Assembly (NCBI GenBank): GCA_005778355.1
Contig: SXON01000168.1
Span: forward strand, 1-49,115
From: Pseudomonadota bacterium
Lineage (GTDB): Bacteria; Myxococcota_A; UBA796; SXON01
Reading direction: 5' to 3'
DNA length: 49,115 bases
The position numbers and the translations under genes are program-made. Below are positions 31,735-44,975 of the stretch, piece after piece. A model generated the notes under the pieces. The model searched no databases and was not told the origin of the DNA. It was given only the letters and a program-made list of their open reading frames with translations. Positions within the stretch are counted from its first letter, which is position 1; each line of letters opens with the position of its first letter.

Positions 31735-34700
31735 TGGTTCGCGATCCAGGTGAGCGGCTCGAGGAAGCTCGGGCTCGCGGGGTCGGCGTCGAGGACCACC
31801 AGCGTGCTCGACACGTGCTCGCCCACCTCGCCGCTGTAGTTGGCGACGATCGCGTAGGCGCCGTCGGGCGAGATGGCCACCGCGTAGGGGTTCTCGCCCA
31901 GGTTGTCGACCTGGCCCACCTGCGTGCCGAGAGGCCCGAGGCTGAGGTCGTACACCGAGAGGCTGTTGTCGTTGAAGTTGGTGACGAAAAGCAGGCTTTC
32001 CGTCGGGTGCATGACCATCTGCCCTGGGCCGACGTTGGCCTGCGTGGCCACGCCCTCGTCGCGCACGATGCCGCGAGGCAGGGGGAGCATGCCGATCACG
32101 CGGTCGCGCATGAGATCGGTGGTCGCGTCGTCGACGATGTCGTCGGTGCGGATGGCGAACAGCGCCTCGGGCTCGTCGGCGACGCCCCACAGCCAGCCGT
32201 TGTCGCGGTCGACCACGAGGTCGCGCATGCCGCTGTCGGCGCCGGAGGACGTCTGGACGACCAGCACCGACTCCACGCCGAGGTAGTTCAGGTCGGAGAA
32301 GGTGCTCGTGCTGTCGTCGCGCACGTCGAGGGCGAAGAGAATGGGCACGAGCTTGCAGCCCACGTACAAGAAACCTGCCGCGTCGTCGAAGGCCAGCGAG
32401 CTGCAGCCGCGGCCGGTGAAGTAGGCCTCGTCGATGTAGAAGTCGAGCGAGATGGCGTCGCCGTCGTTCGGGGGCACGACGGTGAAACCCCAGCTGTCGG
32501 CGAGGGTGGGCAAGGCCAGGTTGCGATGCAGGCGGTCGGCCTCCCGCGCAGCGGCGAGCCCCACGCGCGGCGTGGCGCCGTCGATGGCGGTGTAGGCCAG
32601 CCCCCAGCCCGTGGCCGTGGACCAGGCGACGGGCCGCTGCAGCCCCTCGGCGCCGAGCGCGCCACTGGCTGCCGCCATCACCGCGCGAGGCTCGTCGCCC
32701 ACCCCGAGGGCGGTGCTCCAGCTGCTCGCGCCGACCTCGCGTTCCGCGTAGCCAAGCTGCCACGTGGTGCCGTCGAACCCTGCGAACCACATGCGGTCGA
32801 GCTCGCCATCGCGAACCACGAAGGCGTCCCGCACGCCGGAGTCATCCCACGACCCGGGGGCGTCGCCGTCGAAGCTCCAGGCCGCGTCGGGGCCGTCGAC
32901 GCGGGCGAAGCGGTCGCCATCGTCGACACTCTCGAGCAGGCCCACCCGCCACGTGTCGCCGTCGTGGGCGGAGTACCAGAGTTGCACCGTGCCGTCGTCG
33001 AGCACCTGGACCGAGGAGGGGCTCACCTCGACGGACTCGAAGCTGTCGACGCCCTCGTAGAGAGGCAGGTCGTCGACATTCCAGTTGCCGCCGTCGACCG
33101 ACGTGGCCCGGCCGATCGTCGTCACGCCGTCGGCGTCGCCCGCGAAGTACATCGTGAGCGTGCCGTTGACGTCGGCCACCACGGCGTCGTGAACGCCATC
33201 GGCATAGAAAGTGCCCTCGGCCACGTCGATGAGCACGTCGTCATCGACGAGGAGCGCATCGCCGCTGAAGGTGGCGGTTCCGATCCTCGGGATACCGCTA
33301 TCGCCCACCACGTCGAGGTAGGCCTGGTCGCCCAGTCGGGAGGTGAGCGCCACGCCGCTCGGCGCGAGTGTCGGCGCGTCGTCGGGACCGAGCACGTGCC
33401 CGGCGGCCACCTGCAGCGACCAGCCCTCGGCGCTCTCGCTGTAGGTGACGCCGGCGGTGACCGCGTAGGGGAACACCGCGCCGTCGAGATCGACCATGCG
33501 GAAGGCCGACTCGTCGGCCACCTCGACGGCCACGCCGTCTTCAGGATGGGCGCCCTCCTCGGCGAGGTACCGGAGGCCCTGGTCGACCCAGGTGTAGCCA
33601 TCGACCGACGATGCCTCGTAGACCCCATCGATCCCGGCGTAGAGACAATGGAAACGGCCCGACCAGTAGGCCACGGCGGGGGCCACCAGCCCGGGCGTGG
33701 CGCTGTCGTCGACCGTCCAGGTGAGCAGATCGTCGCTGTAGGCGTGACGCAGGGCCACGCCACCCGCCCCGTCGGTGGCGGAGAACCACATTCGCCAGCG
33801 CTCGATCTGGGGGTCGTAGGCCACGCTCGGGTCGCCCAGCGCGGCACCCTCGATCTCCACGACACTGCCTACGCGATCATAATCAGCGCCGTCCGCTGAA
33901 GTCGCGACACGGATTGTCGACTTTGTGCCGTCGCCGCCCGCGTAGAAGAGGCTGAACGCGCCCTCGTCGTACACGAGGAAGGGATCCGCGATCACCGGCT
34001 CGTCGTCGTTCGGCTCCACCAGTGCGTACTCGTAGCTGGTGTAGGTGGTGCCATCGCCGGCCTCGAAGGCGGAGCGGATCGCGCCCTCGCTCACGAAAAC
34101 CATCGTGCCGAAGCCGTTAGTCTCCGCCCAGGCCGGGTCGCGGGTTTCCGGTAGGGGCACCCGACCGCTATCGACCTCGATCTCGTAGGGCACGCCGCTG
34201 CGGAGCCACTCCGCCTCGCCGTTGCCGACGGTGCGGAAGATACCCTCGTCGTGACTCGACCACGCGCGAACGGTGGCCGCCGCCCACGAAAGCGTCCAGG
34301 TGTTCGCCGCCACCGAGGAGCTGGTTTCCACCTCGATCCGTGCGAAGCTCGCCTTGCTGCCCGAGCCGTCCGCGTCGACGAATTCCTCGGGCGTGAGGCG
34401 CCCGTCTCCCCCGGGAGGCACGAGCCGCGCCGGTCGCGACGCGAGATCGATGCTGGCCACGCTGTGGTCGGTGCGGTTGATGGTCCAGGCGATGTCGGTG
34501 GCCTCGTCGTAAGCCACCTCGTTTGGGTCGTAGCCCACGGCGATGCTCGCGCCACCGTCGTCGGGTCCGAGCTCCGTCGACAGGGCCAGCTGCCCGGTAG
34601 CGGACACATCGACGAAGTACACGCTGTCGGTGGTCTCGCGGGTGCGCCCATCGCCGCTGTACCGATTGGTGACCAGGAGCGTGCTGTAGGGCTCCACCCA

Positions 34701-35017
34701 GGCCGACGCCCCGCTGAAGGTGGGCAGCGCCAGCGCGCTCGCGTCGAGGTCGGAGACGAGATTGCGGCCGGTGGCGAGATCGACATTGTCGAAGTCGAAG
34801 GCGAGCACGCTGCCCGAGGTGAAGTCGAGCCAGGGGTTGGCGTTGGTGACCGCCACGGTGCGCCCGTCGCCCACCCAGCTCACGGCGGAGGGGCCGGCGA
34901 GGCAGGTGCCGATGCCCACCTGGCCGTACTCGTACACGCCGCTCGGGTAGTCCGCGCAGTCGCCGAGGTCGGGGAGCGGCGCCGGCTGCACACAAGCCAG
35001 CGCGAGGTGAAGCAGGA

Positions 35018-35021
<4 letters not shown>
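31731..35021 (-). CDS. Propeller lipoprotein A downstream of ppdK
   Basis: Encodes 1096 residues. The TTG start at 35021 gives MILLHLALAC, an ultra-short lipoprotein signal (Cys10), and overlaps the ppdK stop (TTGA). AAGG lies four bases before the TTG. The N-terminal third is YncE-like propeller with a copy of the W-T-x-S/Y module near residues 225-300. The middle (about 330-850) repeats five-bladed, GH43-like signatures (PSVAYDPQIERWRMWFSATDG, LTMYFAGDADGVTTIGRATS, VQLWYSAHDGDTWRVGL). The end returns to lactonase/YncE-like blades (LFVTNFNDNSLSVYDL, PDGAYAIVANYSGE). A glycan-binding surface protein is plausible; catalytic residues cannot be assigned. Confidence 0.82.
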
Positions 35022-37651
<2,630 letters not shown>

Positions 37652-37973
37652 GGAGAGAAGACCTCGCGCGGGGGGGCGCGGGCCTAACGCGGCGTGGGGC
37701 GTGGCGCCCGACTCCCCGGAGGGTCCGGCTCCAGAGCTCGAAGGCGGTCCCCGGCAGTCCCGCTCTGGGCCGCTCACCCCCGCGCCGGCGGCAACAACAC
37801 CGCCGCACCCGCCGGTCCCACCGACTTGTGGCCGCGATCCCGGCTCACCGCGGCAACAACAACTCCGCACCCGCCGGTCCCCTCGACTTGTGGCCGCGAT
37901 CCCGGCTCACCGCGGCAACAACGACGCCGCACCCGCCGGTCCCCCCGACTTGTTGCCGCGCTCCTGCTCGGGC
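37652..37973. other. Intergenic region holding repeat array A
   Basis: Between ppdK and the RAYT-like gene there is no credible coding sequence. The proximal part (37652-37789) is G/C-rich with degenerate fragments related to the 62-bp unit, such as a GCCGCTCACC-like piece near 37770. The distal part is the three-copy array at 37790-37960. Confidence 0.7.
37790..37960. repeat. Array A: three copies of a 62-bp hairpin repeat
   Basis: Units begin with GGCAACAAC at 37790, 37852 and 37914. The shared core ACTTGTGGCC (last copy ACTTGTTGCC) falls at 37824, 37886 and 37948, an exact 62-base period. Each unit contains a perfect GCCGCG/CGCGGC stem (for example 37831-37836 with 37849-37854) and a second GCGGC/GCCGC stem around the AACAAC segment. 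The last copy breaks off 14 bases before the stop codon of the RAYT-like gene. There are no unique spacers, so this is not CRISPR. Confidence 0.85.
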
Positions 37974-38777
37974 TCAAACCGAGGCGTGAGAGTAGTCGAA
38001 GGTGGCCCCGTCGCGGACGAAGGTCCCCTGCTCCGGCGGCGCCACGAGCGCCCGCAAGCCCATCTGAAGTCGCACCGCGCGGACCAAGGTCGGGTCGGCG
38101 GGCTCCCCTCGACAGTGTCGCACGGTTCGCGTCGCGACACCAAGCGCAGCTGCAAGATCGGCGGCGCTCAGGTCTCTGGGTGCGGCCGCCACGCAGGCAC
38201 GGCGCGCTTGCACGACGTCGGCCCCTCGCCCCCCAAGTCGCGACACAGCAATGGCCGCCGCCCCGGCGTCGGCCAGTTGGCGCAGGCAGAACGCGGGCTC
38301 CAGTCCCTCGATCCCCCAATGCGCGAGCAAGTCGGTCCGTTTCACGCGAGGGAGCAAGGCGCGCACGCGCTCGGCAAGCCACAGCCCGCGCGGACGCAAA
38401 CCAAGCAGGTCCGGCAGGCTCGTCCCCTCGCGGAAGGGGTCGGCGCCGACGCCGTGGTGAACGTCCTGCCGATGCACATAGCCGAGGGCGTTCTCCGCGT
38501 GCCAGGTGTCGTCGATCGACCGCACGCTCGGGTCGACCAAGCGAACGCCGAGTCGCGACCGTAACGACGAGCGTAGATCGTGGATGAATCGCGACACGGC
38601 AGGGCGCTCGCAAGCGAGCACCGCGTGGCCGTGGGTGTCGCCGAGGCCGAAGCCGAACAGCCCGTGGGGGCCGCCGTGTTCCAAGAGCGCGCGCGACCAC
38701 GCCCGGCGGCGACCGACGTCTGGCGCGAGGATCCGGTCGTCCTCGGCCCGGAACACGACTTGGTAGCCCAGCGGCAT
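37974..38777 (-). CDS. RAYT-like (REP-associated) Y1/HUH transposase
   Basis: Encodes 267 residues. The N-terminal 125 residues follow the TnpA_REP layout: YQVVFRAEDDRIL, a helical stretch, then the HUH motif as DTHGHAVL (H49-G-H51). The helix with the probable catalytic tyrosine is GYVHRQDVHHG (Y100), matching the YIHxNPVxxG signature of RAYTs, followed by DPFREGTSLPDLLG. Residues about 186-245 form a DnaA-C/HTH-like helical domain found in some RAYTs (LSAADLAAALGVATRTVRH). ATG 38777 is chosen because further upstream the frame enters array B. The gene lies between two 62-bp hairpin arrays, the arrangement expected for a RAYT with its REP elements. Such proteins cleave and join single-stranded REP hairpins and are usually non-self-mobile. 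Confidence 0.75.
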   Translation of the reverse strand: MPLGYQVVFRAEDDRILAPDVGRRRAWSRALLEHGGPHGLFGFGLGDTHGHAVLACERPAVSRFIHDLRSSLRSRLGVRLVDPSVRSIDDTWHAENALGYVHRQDVHHGVGADPFREGTSLPDLLGLRPRGLWLAERVRALLPRVKRTDLLAHWGIEGLEPAFCLRQLADAGAAAIAVSRLGGRGADVVQARRACVAAAPRDLSAADLAAALGVATRTVRHCRGEPADPTLVRAVRLQMGLRALVAPPEQGTFVRDGATFDYSHASV

Positions 38778-38844
38778 GGCGGCGGCAGGCTGGGCACCGG
38801 CGGCGTGCTCGTCAAGGGGTGACGGCGACTTTGGCCCTGGCCAC

Positions 38845-39064
38845 CGAACCCGGCGGTCCCCGCGACTTGTGGCCGGGGTCCGGCCTCCCGGCGGCAACAC
38901 CTCCATCGAACCCGGCGGTCCCCGCGACTTGTGGCCGGGATCCTGTCTCCCGGCGGCAACAACGACGCCGCACCCGCCGGTCCCACCGACTTGTGGCCGC
39001 GTTCCTGCCTCCCGGCGGCAACAACGACGCCGCACCCGCCGGTCCCACCGACTTGTGGCCGGGA
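38845..39064. repeat. Array B: four copies of the 62-bp hairpin repeat
   Basis: The core ACTTGTGGCC recurs at 38865, 38927, 38989 and 39051, exactly 62 bases apart and in the same orientation as array A. Copies 1 and 2 form one subtype (CGAACCCGGCGG lead) and copies 3 and 4 another, close to array A. In copy 2 the stem is GCCGGGA/TCCCGGC (38934-38940 with 38948-38954) around a 7-base loop. Array A has GCCGCG/CGCGGC at the equivalent place, a paired change that keeps the hairpin. The array begins 68 bases before the RAYT start codon. Confidence 0.85.
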
Positions 39065-39170
39065 ACGCGGGACCGATGGCGCTCACCGCCTCCTGGCAGC
39101 GATACCTCCGCCGATGCCGCCGCCCCCCCACGACTCACCGCCATCGCGCCCCGCCTCGATACTGGGCCAC

Positions 39171-41051
39171 ATGCTGCTCGCGCTGTTTGGCGGTTGCCTC
39201 ATCAACACGGAGCTGTACCTCGAGCGCATGGCGGCGGTCACCGACGACGACGGCGACGGCTACAACGATGACGAGGGCGACTGCGCCGACGCCGACCCGT
39301 CGCGACACCCCGGTGCCGCCGAGTCCTGCGACGACGAGGACAACGACTGCGACGGCTACATCGATGAGGACATCACAGCGGTAGAGGTGTGCGACGACCT
39401 CGACAACGACTGCGACGGCGAGACCGACGAGGGCATCACCGACGTCGAGGTGTGCGACGAGCTCGACAACGATTGCGACGGCGAGGTCGACGAGGAACTC
39501 GACCAGACCTGGTACCTCGACGGCGATGGAGACGGCTTCGGCAACGCGGACCGCACCAGCGTCGCCTGTGCGCAGCCCGATGGTCATGTCGCGACCGGCG
39601 ACGATTGCGACGACACCGACGAAACGGTCTTCCCCGGCGCCATCGACAGTTGCAACGATCTCGACGACCACTGCGACGGCGAGACCGATGAGGAGCTCGA
39701 GACCAACGCCGGCTACACCGACGCCGACACCGATGGCTACGGCGCGGGCGACTACGCCGAGGGCTGCGAGGTGCCGGCCACAGTCGTGGCCACCGGCGAC
39801 GACTGCGACGACGCCGACCCCGCGGTCAACCCGGGCGCGGGCGAGGCCATCGACGGTCGCGACGAGGATTGCTCGGGCGCCGTGGACGACCTGAGCGCCG
39901 AGGACGACGCCATCACGTTCGTGACCAGCGAGCCCTACGGTTGGGCCGGTAGCTCCATCCTCTGGGCCGATCTCGATGAGGATGGCGCAGACGACCTGGT
40001 GTTCGGCGCGCCCGGTCGAGAAAGCGGTACCGACAACTGCGCCGTCTACGCCGTGTACGCCGCCGACCTCGCGAGCGGGGACATGGCGCGGGCGTCGACG
40101 GTGCTGGCAGGGTCGGGCACGCGGTGTGGGGCCTCCATTGCCAACGACGACACCCTCCTCCTGGTGGGCGCCCCCGAGAACGACGGCGGATCGACCACCT
40201 CCTTCGATGGAAACAGCCTATCGACCGTCGCGACCTGGTCGCACGCGACGGCCGGCGACGCCGGGAGCGCACTCGCGACGGGTGGCGACATTGACGGCGA
40301 CGGGCTCAACGACGTGGCCGTGGGCGCCCCGTCAATCAGCAACAGTGAGCCTCGCGACGGCACGGTGGTGATCCTCCCCGCCAATGCCAGCAGCGGCGAA
40401 CTGCTCGACCTCGCGACGGCCACCATCGTGGGCACCACGGCGCGCCAGCAATTCGGTGATCGTCTTGCCCTGGGCGACCTCGACGGCGACGGCTACGCCG
40501 ACCTCGCGGTGGGCGCACCCTCGGCGGAGGGTGGTGGCTGGGCCTGGCTCTTTCTCGGGGGCACCAGCCTGGCGGCGAGCGCGGCCGATGCCCACGCCAG
40601 CTACTCGGGCGGCGAGTATGCGACGGCCGGGAGCGCTGTGGCTGTCGCGACGGACTGGGACGGGGACGGGACTCGGGAGTGGTGGGTGGGGGCCTCCGGA
40701 GAGTCGGACGCCTTCGCCTTCGGGCCGAGCGCCCGTGGCGCCTTGTCCGCCGCCGACGCCCTCATCAGCGTGACCGGCGAGACCGGAATCCTCGCCGCCG
40801 AGGCCCTCGCCGGTAGTACCAGTGGCTTGCTCGTTGGGGCGCCTGCGGCGATGGGTCGCGACGGCGTTGCCGCCTGGTTCGCCGCCCCGGCCCCGGGGAC
40901 AGCGTTCGACGATGCGACCGCCACGCTCGCCGGCGAAGCGGGCGCGGAGGCGGGCAGCGGCGTGGCCCTCTCGTCCGGTTGGTGGGCCGTTGGCGCTCCC
41001 GAAGCCGGTGCGACCGACGAGGGGGCGGTCTACCTCGTTGCCCTCCCCTGA
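39171..41051 (+). CDS. MopE-like / FG-GAP (integrin-type) lipoprotein
   Basis: Encodes 626 residues. MLLALFGGC is an ultra-short lipoprotein signal (Cys9). Residues about 25-250 contain at least five MopE-type metal-binding motifs (DDDGDGYNDDEGDC, DNDCDGETDEG, DGDGDGFG, DTDGYGAGDY). The rest is an integrin-alpha-like FG-GAP propeller (LVFGAPGRESG, DIDGDGLNDVAVGAPS, DLDGDGYADLAVGAPSAEGG). It is probably a calcium- or copper-binding surface protein. A -10-like GATACT lies seven bases before the ATG with no Shine-Dalgarno sequence, indicating a leaderless start. The gene follows array B by 106 bases and ends three bases from glyS on the opposite strand. Confidence 0.86.
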   Translation: MLLALFGGCLINTELYLERMAAVTDDDGDGYNDDEGDCADADPSRHPGAAESCDDEDNDCDGYIDEDITAVEVCDDLDNDCDGETDEGITDVEVCDELDNDCDGEVDEELDQTWYLDGDGDGFGNADRTSVACAQPDGHVATGDDCDDTDETVFPGAIDSCNDLDDHCDGETDEELETNAGYTDADTDGYGAGDYAEGCEVPATVVATGDDCDDADPAVNPGAGEAIDGRDEDCSGAVDDLSAEDDAITFVTSEPYGWAGSSILWADLDEDGADDLVFGAPGRESGTDNCAVYAVYAADLASGDMARASTVLAGSGTRCGASIANDDTLLLVGAPENDGGSTTSFDGNSLSTVATWSHATAGDAGSALATGGDIDGDGLNDVAVGAPSISNSEPRDGTVVILPANASSGELLDLATATIVGTTARQQFGDRLALGDLDGDGYADLAVGAPSAEGGGWAWLFLGGTSLAASAADAHASYSGGEYATAGSAVAVATDWDGDGTREWWVGASGESDAFAFGPSARGALSAADALISVTGETGILAAEALAGSTSGLLVGAPAAMGRDGVAAWFAAPAPGTAFDDATATLAGEAGAEAGSGVALSSGWWAVGAPEAGATDEGAVYLVALP

Positions 41052-41054
41052 CCC

Positions 41055-43064
41055 CTACTCCGTCGCCAACCTCGAAAAATCCGCCAGCGAAGCGAACCTC
41101 GCCACGAGCACTCGGAGCAAGCCGAGCCGCGCCTCGCGGTCGGCGGGATCGTCGGCCATCACCATCACCGAGTCGAAATAGGTATCGACCAGCGGACGCA
41201 AGGCGAGTAGCGCCTCGAGCTGTCGCGACACGCCGCCGTCGTGCGAGGCGAAGTAGACCGCGCCAGACAGGGCACGGCCCGCGTCGCCGAGCCTGGACTC
41301 GTCGAGGGACGCCAGCTCGGGGGCCTCGCCGGGATGCTGCTTCACGAGGCCAGCGACGCGACGGAAGGTGGCGCGGACCGCACCGAAGCGGCCGTCGCGA
41401 ACGAGCGCTCCGAGCGACCTGGCCCGCTCGGCCATCGCGCGCAGATCCCCGGGCGACAAGGACGCCCCCATCGCCGCGTCGACCACGTCGGTGGGGATGC
41501 CCTCCTCCTGCAAGCTCGCACGGAGCCGCGCGAGCACGAAGTCGATCACGTCGGCGCGAGCCTCGAGGCCAGCGGCCTGGAACAGCGCTGGGAGCGCGGG
41601 GTCAGGCCCCAGCGTGAGCACCAGCGCCACCACCCCGTTCGCCGCGCGTCGTAAGCCCAGAGGGTCGGCGCCGCCCTTCGGCTGGAGCCCCGCCGCAAAG
41701 GTGCGGTCGAGAACGGTGAGCCGCTCCGCCAGCGCGAGCGCCAACCCGGCCGCCGACGTCGGCAGCGTGTCGCCCGCGAAGCGCGGGTGGTAATGCTCCT
41801 CGATGGCCACTGCGGCGGTCACGCCCTCGCGCGCGGCGAGCAGGTGCCCGACGTGACCCTGGAGCTCGGGGAACTCGCCCACCATCTGGGTGGCGAGGTC
41901 GCACTTGCACAGGAGTCCCGCCGCTAAGGTCGCCGCCGGGTCGGCCCCGAGCACCGGCGCGAGACGCTCGCCCGCCGTCGCCACCGCCACCTGGCGCTCC
42001 GCCATCGAGCCGAGTCCACGAATCCAGATCATCCCCGCGAGGCGCTGCCCGTGCTCGGCCAGCGGCTTCTTCCGATCTTCCTCGAAGAAGAACTTCGCGT
42101 CGGCGAAACGTGCCGCGAGCACCCGCGCGTTGCCCTCGGCGATGAGCGCCGCGTTGCCGTCGGGGTTGTTGCTCGCGAAGAGAAAGTGCTGCGTGAGCAC
42201 GCCGTCGCGGTAGGTCGGGAAATAGCGTTGGTTGACCTTCATGCTCTCGACGAGTAGCCGCGGCGGCAGGTCGAGCAAACCCGCGTCGAAGGCGCCGGCG
42301 AGCACCCGCGGGGCCTCCACGAGGTTCACCACCTCGGCGAGCAAGTCGTCGTCGACGCGCAAGTCGACCCCGAGGCGGCCCGCCTCGGCGTGGAGCTCCG
42401 TCAGGATGACGTCGCGACGCTCCACGGGGTCGACGATGACCCTCGCCGCCCGGCTGTCCTCGACCCACGCGCTCGCGGAGCGCACCCGGAAGCGACCAGG
42501 AGACAAAAGCCAGTGACCGTCGCTGTGATCGACCGTGGGGCGACCGCAAACCATGGCCTCGACGAGCTCGCCGTCGAGCACCGCGCACACGTGACGGATC
42601 GGGCGCGCGAAGCTCTCGCGGCGGCTGCCCCAGCGCATCGTCTTCTTGAACTGAATCCCCAGGATCGCGGCCTCGAGCCCGGCGGAGACGATCTCTTTCA
42701 GGGCCTGGCCGCCCTCCACGCTCCGCGCGGCGATCACCTCGCCTTTCGGACCCTGAACCCGCGTCAACTGCTCGGGCGCAAGGCCGAACTTGGCGGCGAA
42801 TGCTACCGCAGCCGGTGTCGCGACCCCATCACGGAAGGCCACGCTCACCGCAGGCCCGGTGACCAGCTTCTCGGTGCGTGGTGCCTGAGCCGCCACGTTG
42901 TCGAAGGCCACCGCGAAACGACGCGGCGTGGACCACTTTCGCGGCGGTGACGTGGCGAGGCCCCCTAGGAGCTTGGCCAGGTTGGTCGCGAGTCCGTCGA
43001 CCGCCGGACCCACGAAGCGCGCGGGCAACTCCTCGGTCCCTACCTCGATGAAGAGCTCAGGCAT
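41055..43064 (-). CDS. glyS: Glycyl-tRNA synthetase beta subunit
   Basis: Encodes 669 residues, close to the usual length of about 690. It is the tRNA-binding subunit of the alpha2-beta2 enzyme. The N-terminus [18 protein letters not shown] is diagnostic. The HD-like segment ([20 protein letters not shown]) and the C-terminal anticodon-binding part ([19 protein letters not shown]) are present. Its start overlaps the end of glyQ by eight bases, so the two are translated together in the cytoplasm. Confidence 0.97.
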   Translation of the reverse strand: MPELFIEVGTEELPARFVGPAVDGLATNLAKLLGGLATSPPRKWSTPRRFAVAFDNVAAQAPRTEKLVTGPAVSVAFRDGVATPAAVAFAAKFGLAPEQLTRVQGPKGEVIAARSVEGGQALKEIVSAGLEAAILGIQFKKTMRWGSRRESFARPIRHVCAVLDGELVEAMVCGRPTVDHSDGHWLLSPGRFRVRSASAWVEDSRAARVIVDPVERRDVILTELHAEAGRLGVDLRVDDDLLAEVVNLVEAPRVLAGAFDAGLLDLPPRLLVESMKVNQRYFPTYRDGVLTQHFLFASNNPDGNAALIAEGNARVLAARFADAKFFFEEDRKKPLAEHGQRLAGMIWIRGLGSMAERQVAVATAGERLAPVLGADPAATLAAGLLCKCDLATQMVGEFPELQGHVGHLLAAREGVTAAVAIEEHYHPRFAGDTLPTSAAGLALALAERLTVLDRTFAAGLQPKGGADPLGLRRAANGVVALVLTLGPDPALPALFQAAGLEARADVIDFVLARLRASLQEEGIPTDVVDAAMGASLSPGDLRAMAERARSLGALVRDGRFGAVRATFRRVAGLVKQHPGEAPELASLDESRLGDAGRALSGAVYFASHDGGVSRQLEALLALRPLVDTYFDSVMVMADDPADREARLGLLRVLVARFASLADFSRLATE

Positions 43065-43929
43065 CGAGCACCTCCGCCCCGGCCCAGGATCGGGCCACGT
43101 TGACTGCCAGGTCGCGCACCCGCTTGATGTACCCGGCGCGCTCGGCCACGCTGATCGCGCCGCGGGCCTGGAGCATGTTGAAGGTGTGCGAACAAATCAG
43201 CATGTTGTCGTATGCCGCAAGCGGCAGTCCCGCGCTGATCAGCGCGCGGCAGGCGGCCTCGTTGTCGTCGAACAGCCGCGCCATCCAACTCGCATCAGAC
43301 TTTTCGAAGTTGTCGCGCGACTGTTCCTGCTCGTTGCGATGGTACACGTCGCGATAGGTGATCCGCACGGGCTCGTCGACCCACACCAAGTCGTACACGT
43401 TGTCGACCCCCTGGATGTACATCGCGAGACGCTCCAGTCCGTAGGTGAGCTCGGCGCTGACTGGATCGCAGTCGAGCCCGGCCACCTGCTGGAAGGAGGT
43501 GAACTGCGTCACCTCCATGCCGTCGAGCCACACCTCCCAGCCGAGGCCCCAAGCACCAAGGGTGGGGGATTCCCAGTCGTCTTCCACGAAACGCACGTCG
43601 TGCTCGCGCAGATCGATTCCAAGCGCCTCCAAGCTCCCAAGATAAAGGCGCTGGATCTCGGGCGGGCTCGGCTTGATCAGCACCTGGTACTGGTAGTAGT
43701 GACCGAGACGGTTGGGGTTGACGCCGTAGCGACCATCAACGGGGCGGCGACAGGGCTGGACGTAGGCACATCGCCAATGCGCTGGACCTAGCGACCTGAG
43801 GAAGGTCGCCCAGTGGAAGGTGCCCACGCCCATCCACATGTCGTACGGCTGCAGGATCGCGCAGCCCTGGGCGGCCCAGTAGTTCTGCAAGGCCAGGATG
43901 AGGTCCTGGAAGGTTTTTGGCTTGGCCAT
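43057..43929 (-). CDS. glyQ: Glycyl-tRNA synthetase alpha subunit
   Basis: Encodes 290 residues, the typical length. It carries the class II catalytic core that activates glycine. Motifs include [35 protein letters not shown] and [16 protein letters not shown]. The start ATG follows 12 bases after a hypothetical membrane protein gene on the same strand, and the stop overlaps glyS. Alpha2-beta2 GlyRS is the bacterial form; archaeal/eukaryotic-type GlyRS, found in some bacteria, is not used here. Confidence 0.97.
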   Translation of the reverse strand: MAKPKTFQDLILALQNYWAAQGCAILQPYDMWMGVGTFHWATFLRSLGPAHWRCAYVQPCRRPVDGRYGVNPNRLGHYYQYQVLIKPSPPEIQRLYLGSLEALGIDLREHDVRFVEDDWESPTLGAWGLGWEVWLDGMEVTQFTSFQQVAGLDCDPVSAELTYGLERLAMYIQGVDNVYDLVWVDEPVRITYRDVYHRNEQEQSRDNFEKSDASWMARLFDDNEAACRALISAGLPLAAYDNMLICSHTFNMLQARGAISVAERAGYIKRVRDLAVNVARSWAGAEVLDA

Positions 43930-43941
43930 GGGGCCGCGGGC

Positions 43942-44952
43942 CTAACCTCTACCGAAGATCACCGTCGCCTTCTCGTCCATCAACTTCCACAGCACCCAGC
44001 CGCCCAGAGGCACGCCCACCAGCCAGCAGGTGCCCACGCAGGGGAAGAGGCCCACCGCCGCGCAGATTCGCACGAGCCACAGGTTGCGCAGCGCTCGCAT
44101 ACGGATCCCGCCGAGCACCTGCGCCACCCCGTAGAAACTGCCGCCGAGAAAGGCGAGCAGGGGCCAGAGGTTGGCCTCCCAGGCCTCAAGCACCATCACG
44201 TCGACCCGCTGGGAGAAGACGTTGTAGCCCGCCACCGTGAAGCTGATGGCGGCGACCAGGAGCCCCAGGCCGCCGGAGACGAGCATGACCGTTCCCAGCG
44301 TCTTGAGCGACTCGGCGTACAGTCGGTACTCGGGACGGTCGTGTATCGGGGCCTCGGCGTGCAACCTATAGGTGGGATCGTTGCCCACGCCGGTGGTGAT
44401 CTGCGCACCCCGGGCCTGTCGCGACATCCCAGCGATCCACCAGCCCTGGCCGGGCCCCTCGACGAGCAGCTGGTTCTGACGGTAACGACGCTCGATGAAC
44501 TCGCCGAGGTCGCGCGAACACTCGATGCCGCGTGCGTCGCCAACCGTCCGAGACTCGGCCACGGACACCTCGCCGCCCCCGGCTCGCCAGCGCACGAAGG
44601 CCTCGTTGTGCGCGCGCACATCCTGGAGCACCCTCGCCGCGATCGCGTCGACCGGGAGGCCCGCGTAGGACTGCGAAAAGAGCGTGTCGCGACAGCGCAC
44701 GTGCACCGCCGAGGCCGCGCCCGCCACGGCCACGCCATACACCCACTCCTCGCCCGGTTCGAACCCCGGGAAACACAGCAGGATCCCCTCGACCCCCCAA
44801 TTGAGCCGGATGTTCTCCGCGTTAAACGCGCCACCCTCGGGGACACTGCCCCCGAGGGTGACGTCGGGCAGCCCGCACTCCACGAACCCGCGGAGCAACC
44901 AGGCGTGCACGCACGAGGCGGCACCGATGGCGGGCGGGATGACCGTGGCCAC
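43942..44952 (-). CDS. Membrane protein of unknown function
   Basis: Encodes 336 residues from a GTG start. The N-terminal 225 residues look soluble and mixed alpha/beta, with several Cys and a segment GVEGILLCFPGFEPGEEWVY. The C-terminal part has about four hydrophobic helices (LGTVMLVSGGLGLLVAAISF, LWPLLAFLGGSFYGVAQVLG, LVRICAAVGLFPCVG, WLVGVPLGGWVLWKLM). No signal peptide is seen, so the N-domain is probably cytoplasmic. It lies 23 bases after a small TM2-like gene and 12 before glyQ, suggesting one transcript. I do not recognise the family. Confidence 0.75.
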   Translation of the reverse strand: MATVIPPAIGAASCVHAWLLRGFVECGLPDVTLGGSVPEGGAFNAENIRLNWGVEGILLCFPGFEPGEEWVYGVAVAGAASAVHVRCRDTLFSQSYAGLPVDAIAARVLQDVRAHNEAFVRWRAGGGEVSVAESRTVGDARGIECSRDLGEFIERRYRQNQLLVEGPGQGWWIAGMSRQARGAQITTGVGNDPTYRLHAEAPIHDRPEYRLYAESLKTLGTVMLVSGGLGLLVAAISFTVAGYNVFSQRVDVMVLEAWEANLWPLLAFLGGSFYGVAQVLGGIRMRALRNLWLVRICAAVGLFPCVGTCWLVGVPLGGWVLWKLMDEKATVIFGRG

Positions 44953-44975
44953 GGGTGCCGCTCAACTCGCCGCGA

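Noticed and set aside
37790-39064. CRISPR array
   Set aside because: The repeats are 62-bp head-to-tail units without unique spacers, and no cas genes are nearby.
38778-39131. N-terminal extension of the RAYT-like gene through array B
   Set aside because: The extra 118 codons are the translated 62-bp repeat in rotating frames (Arg/Gly/Cys-rich), not a protein domain.
44755-44770. GGTTCGAACC tRNA T-loop-like sequence
   Set aside because: It lies within a coding sequence (FPGFEPGEEW), with no acceptor or anticodon arms around it.
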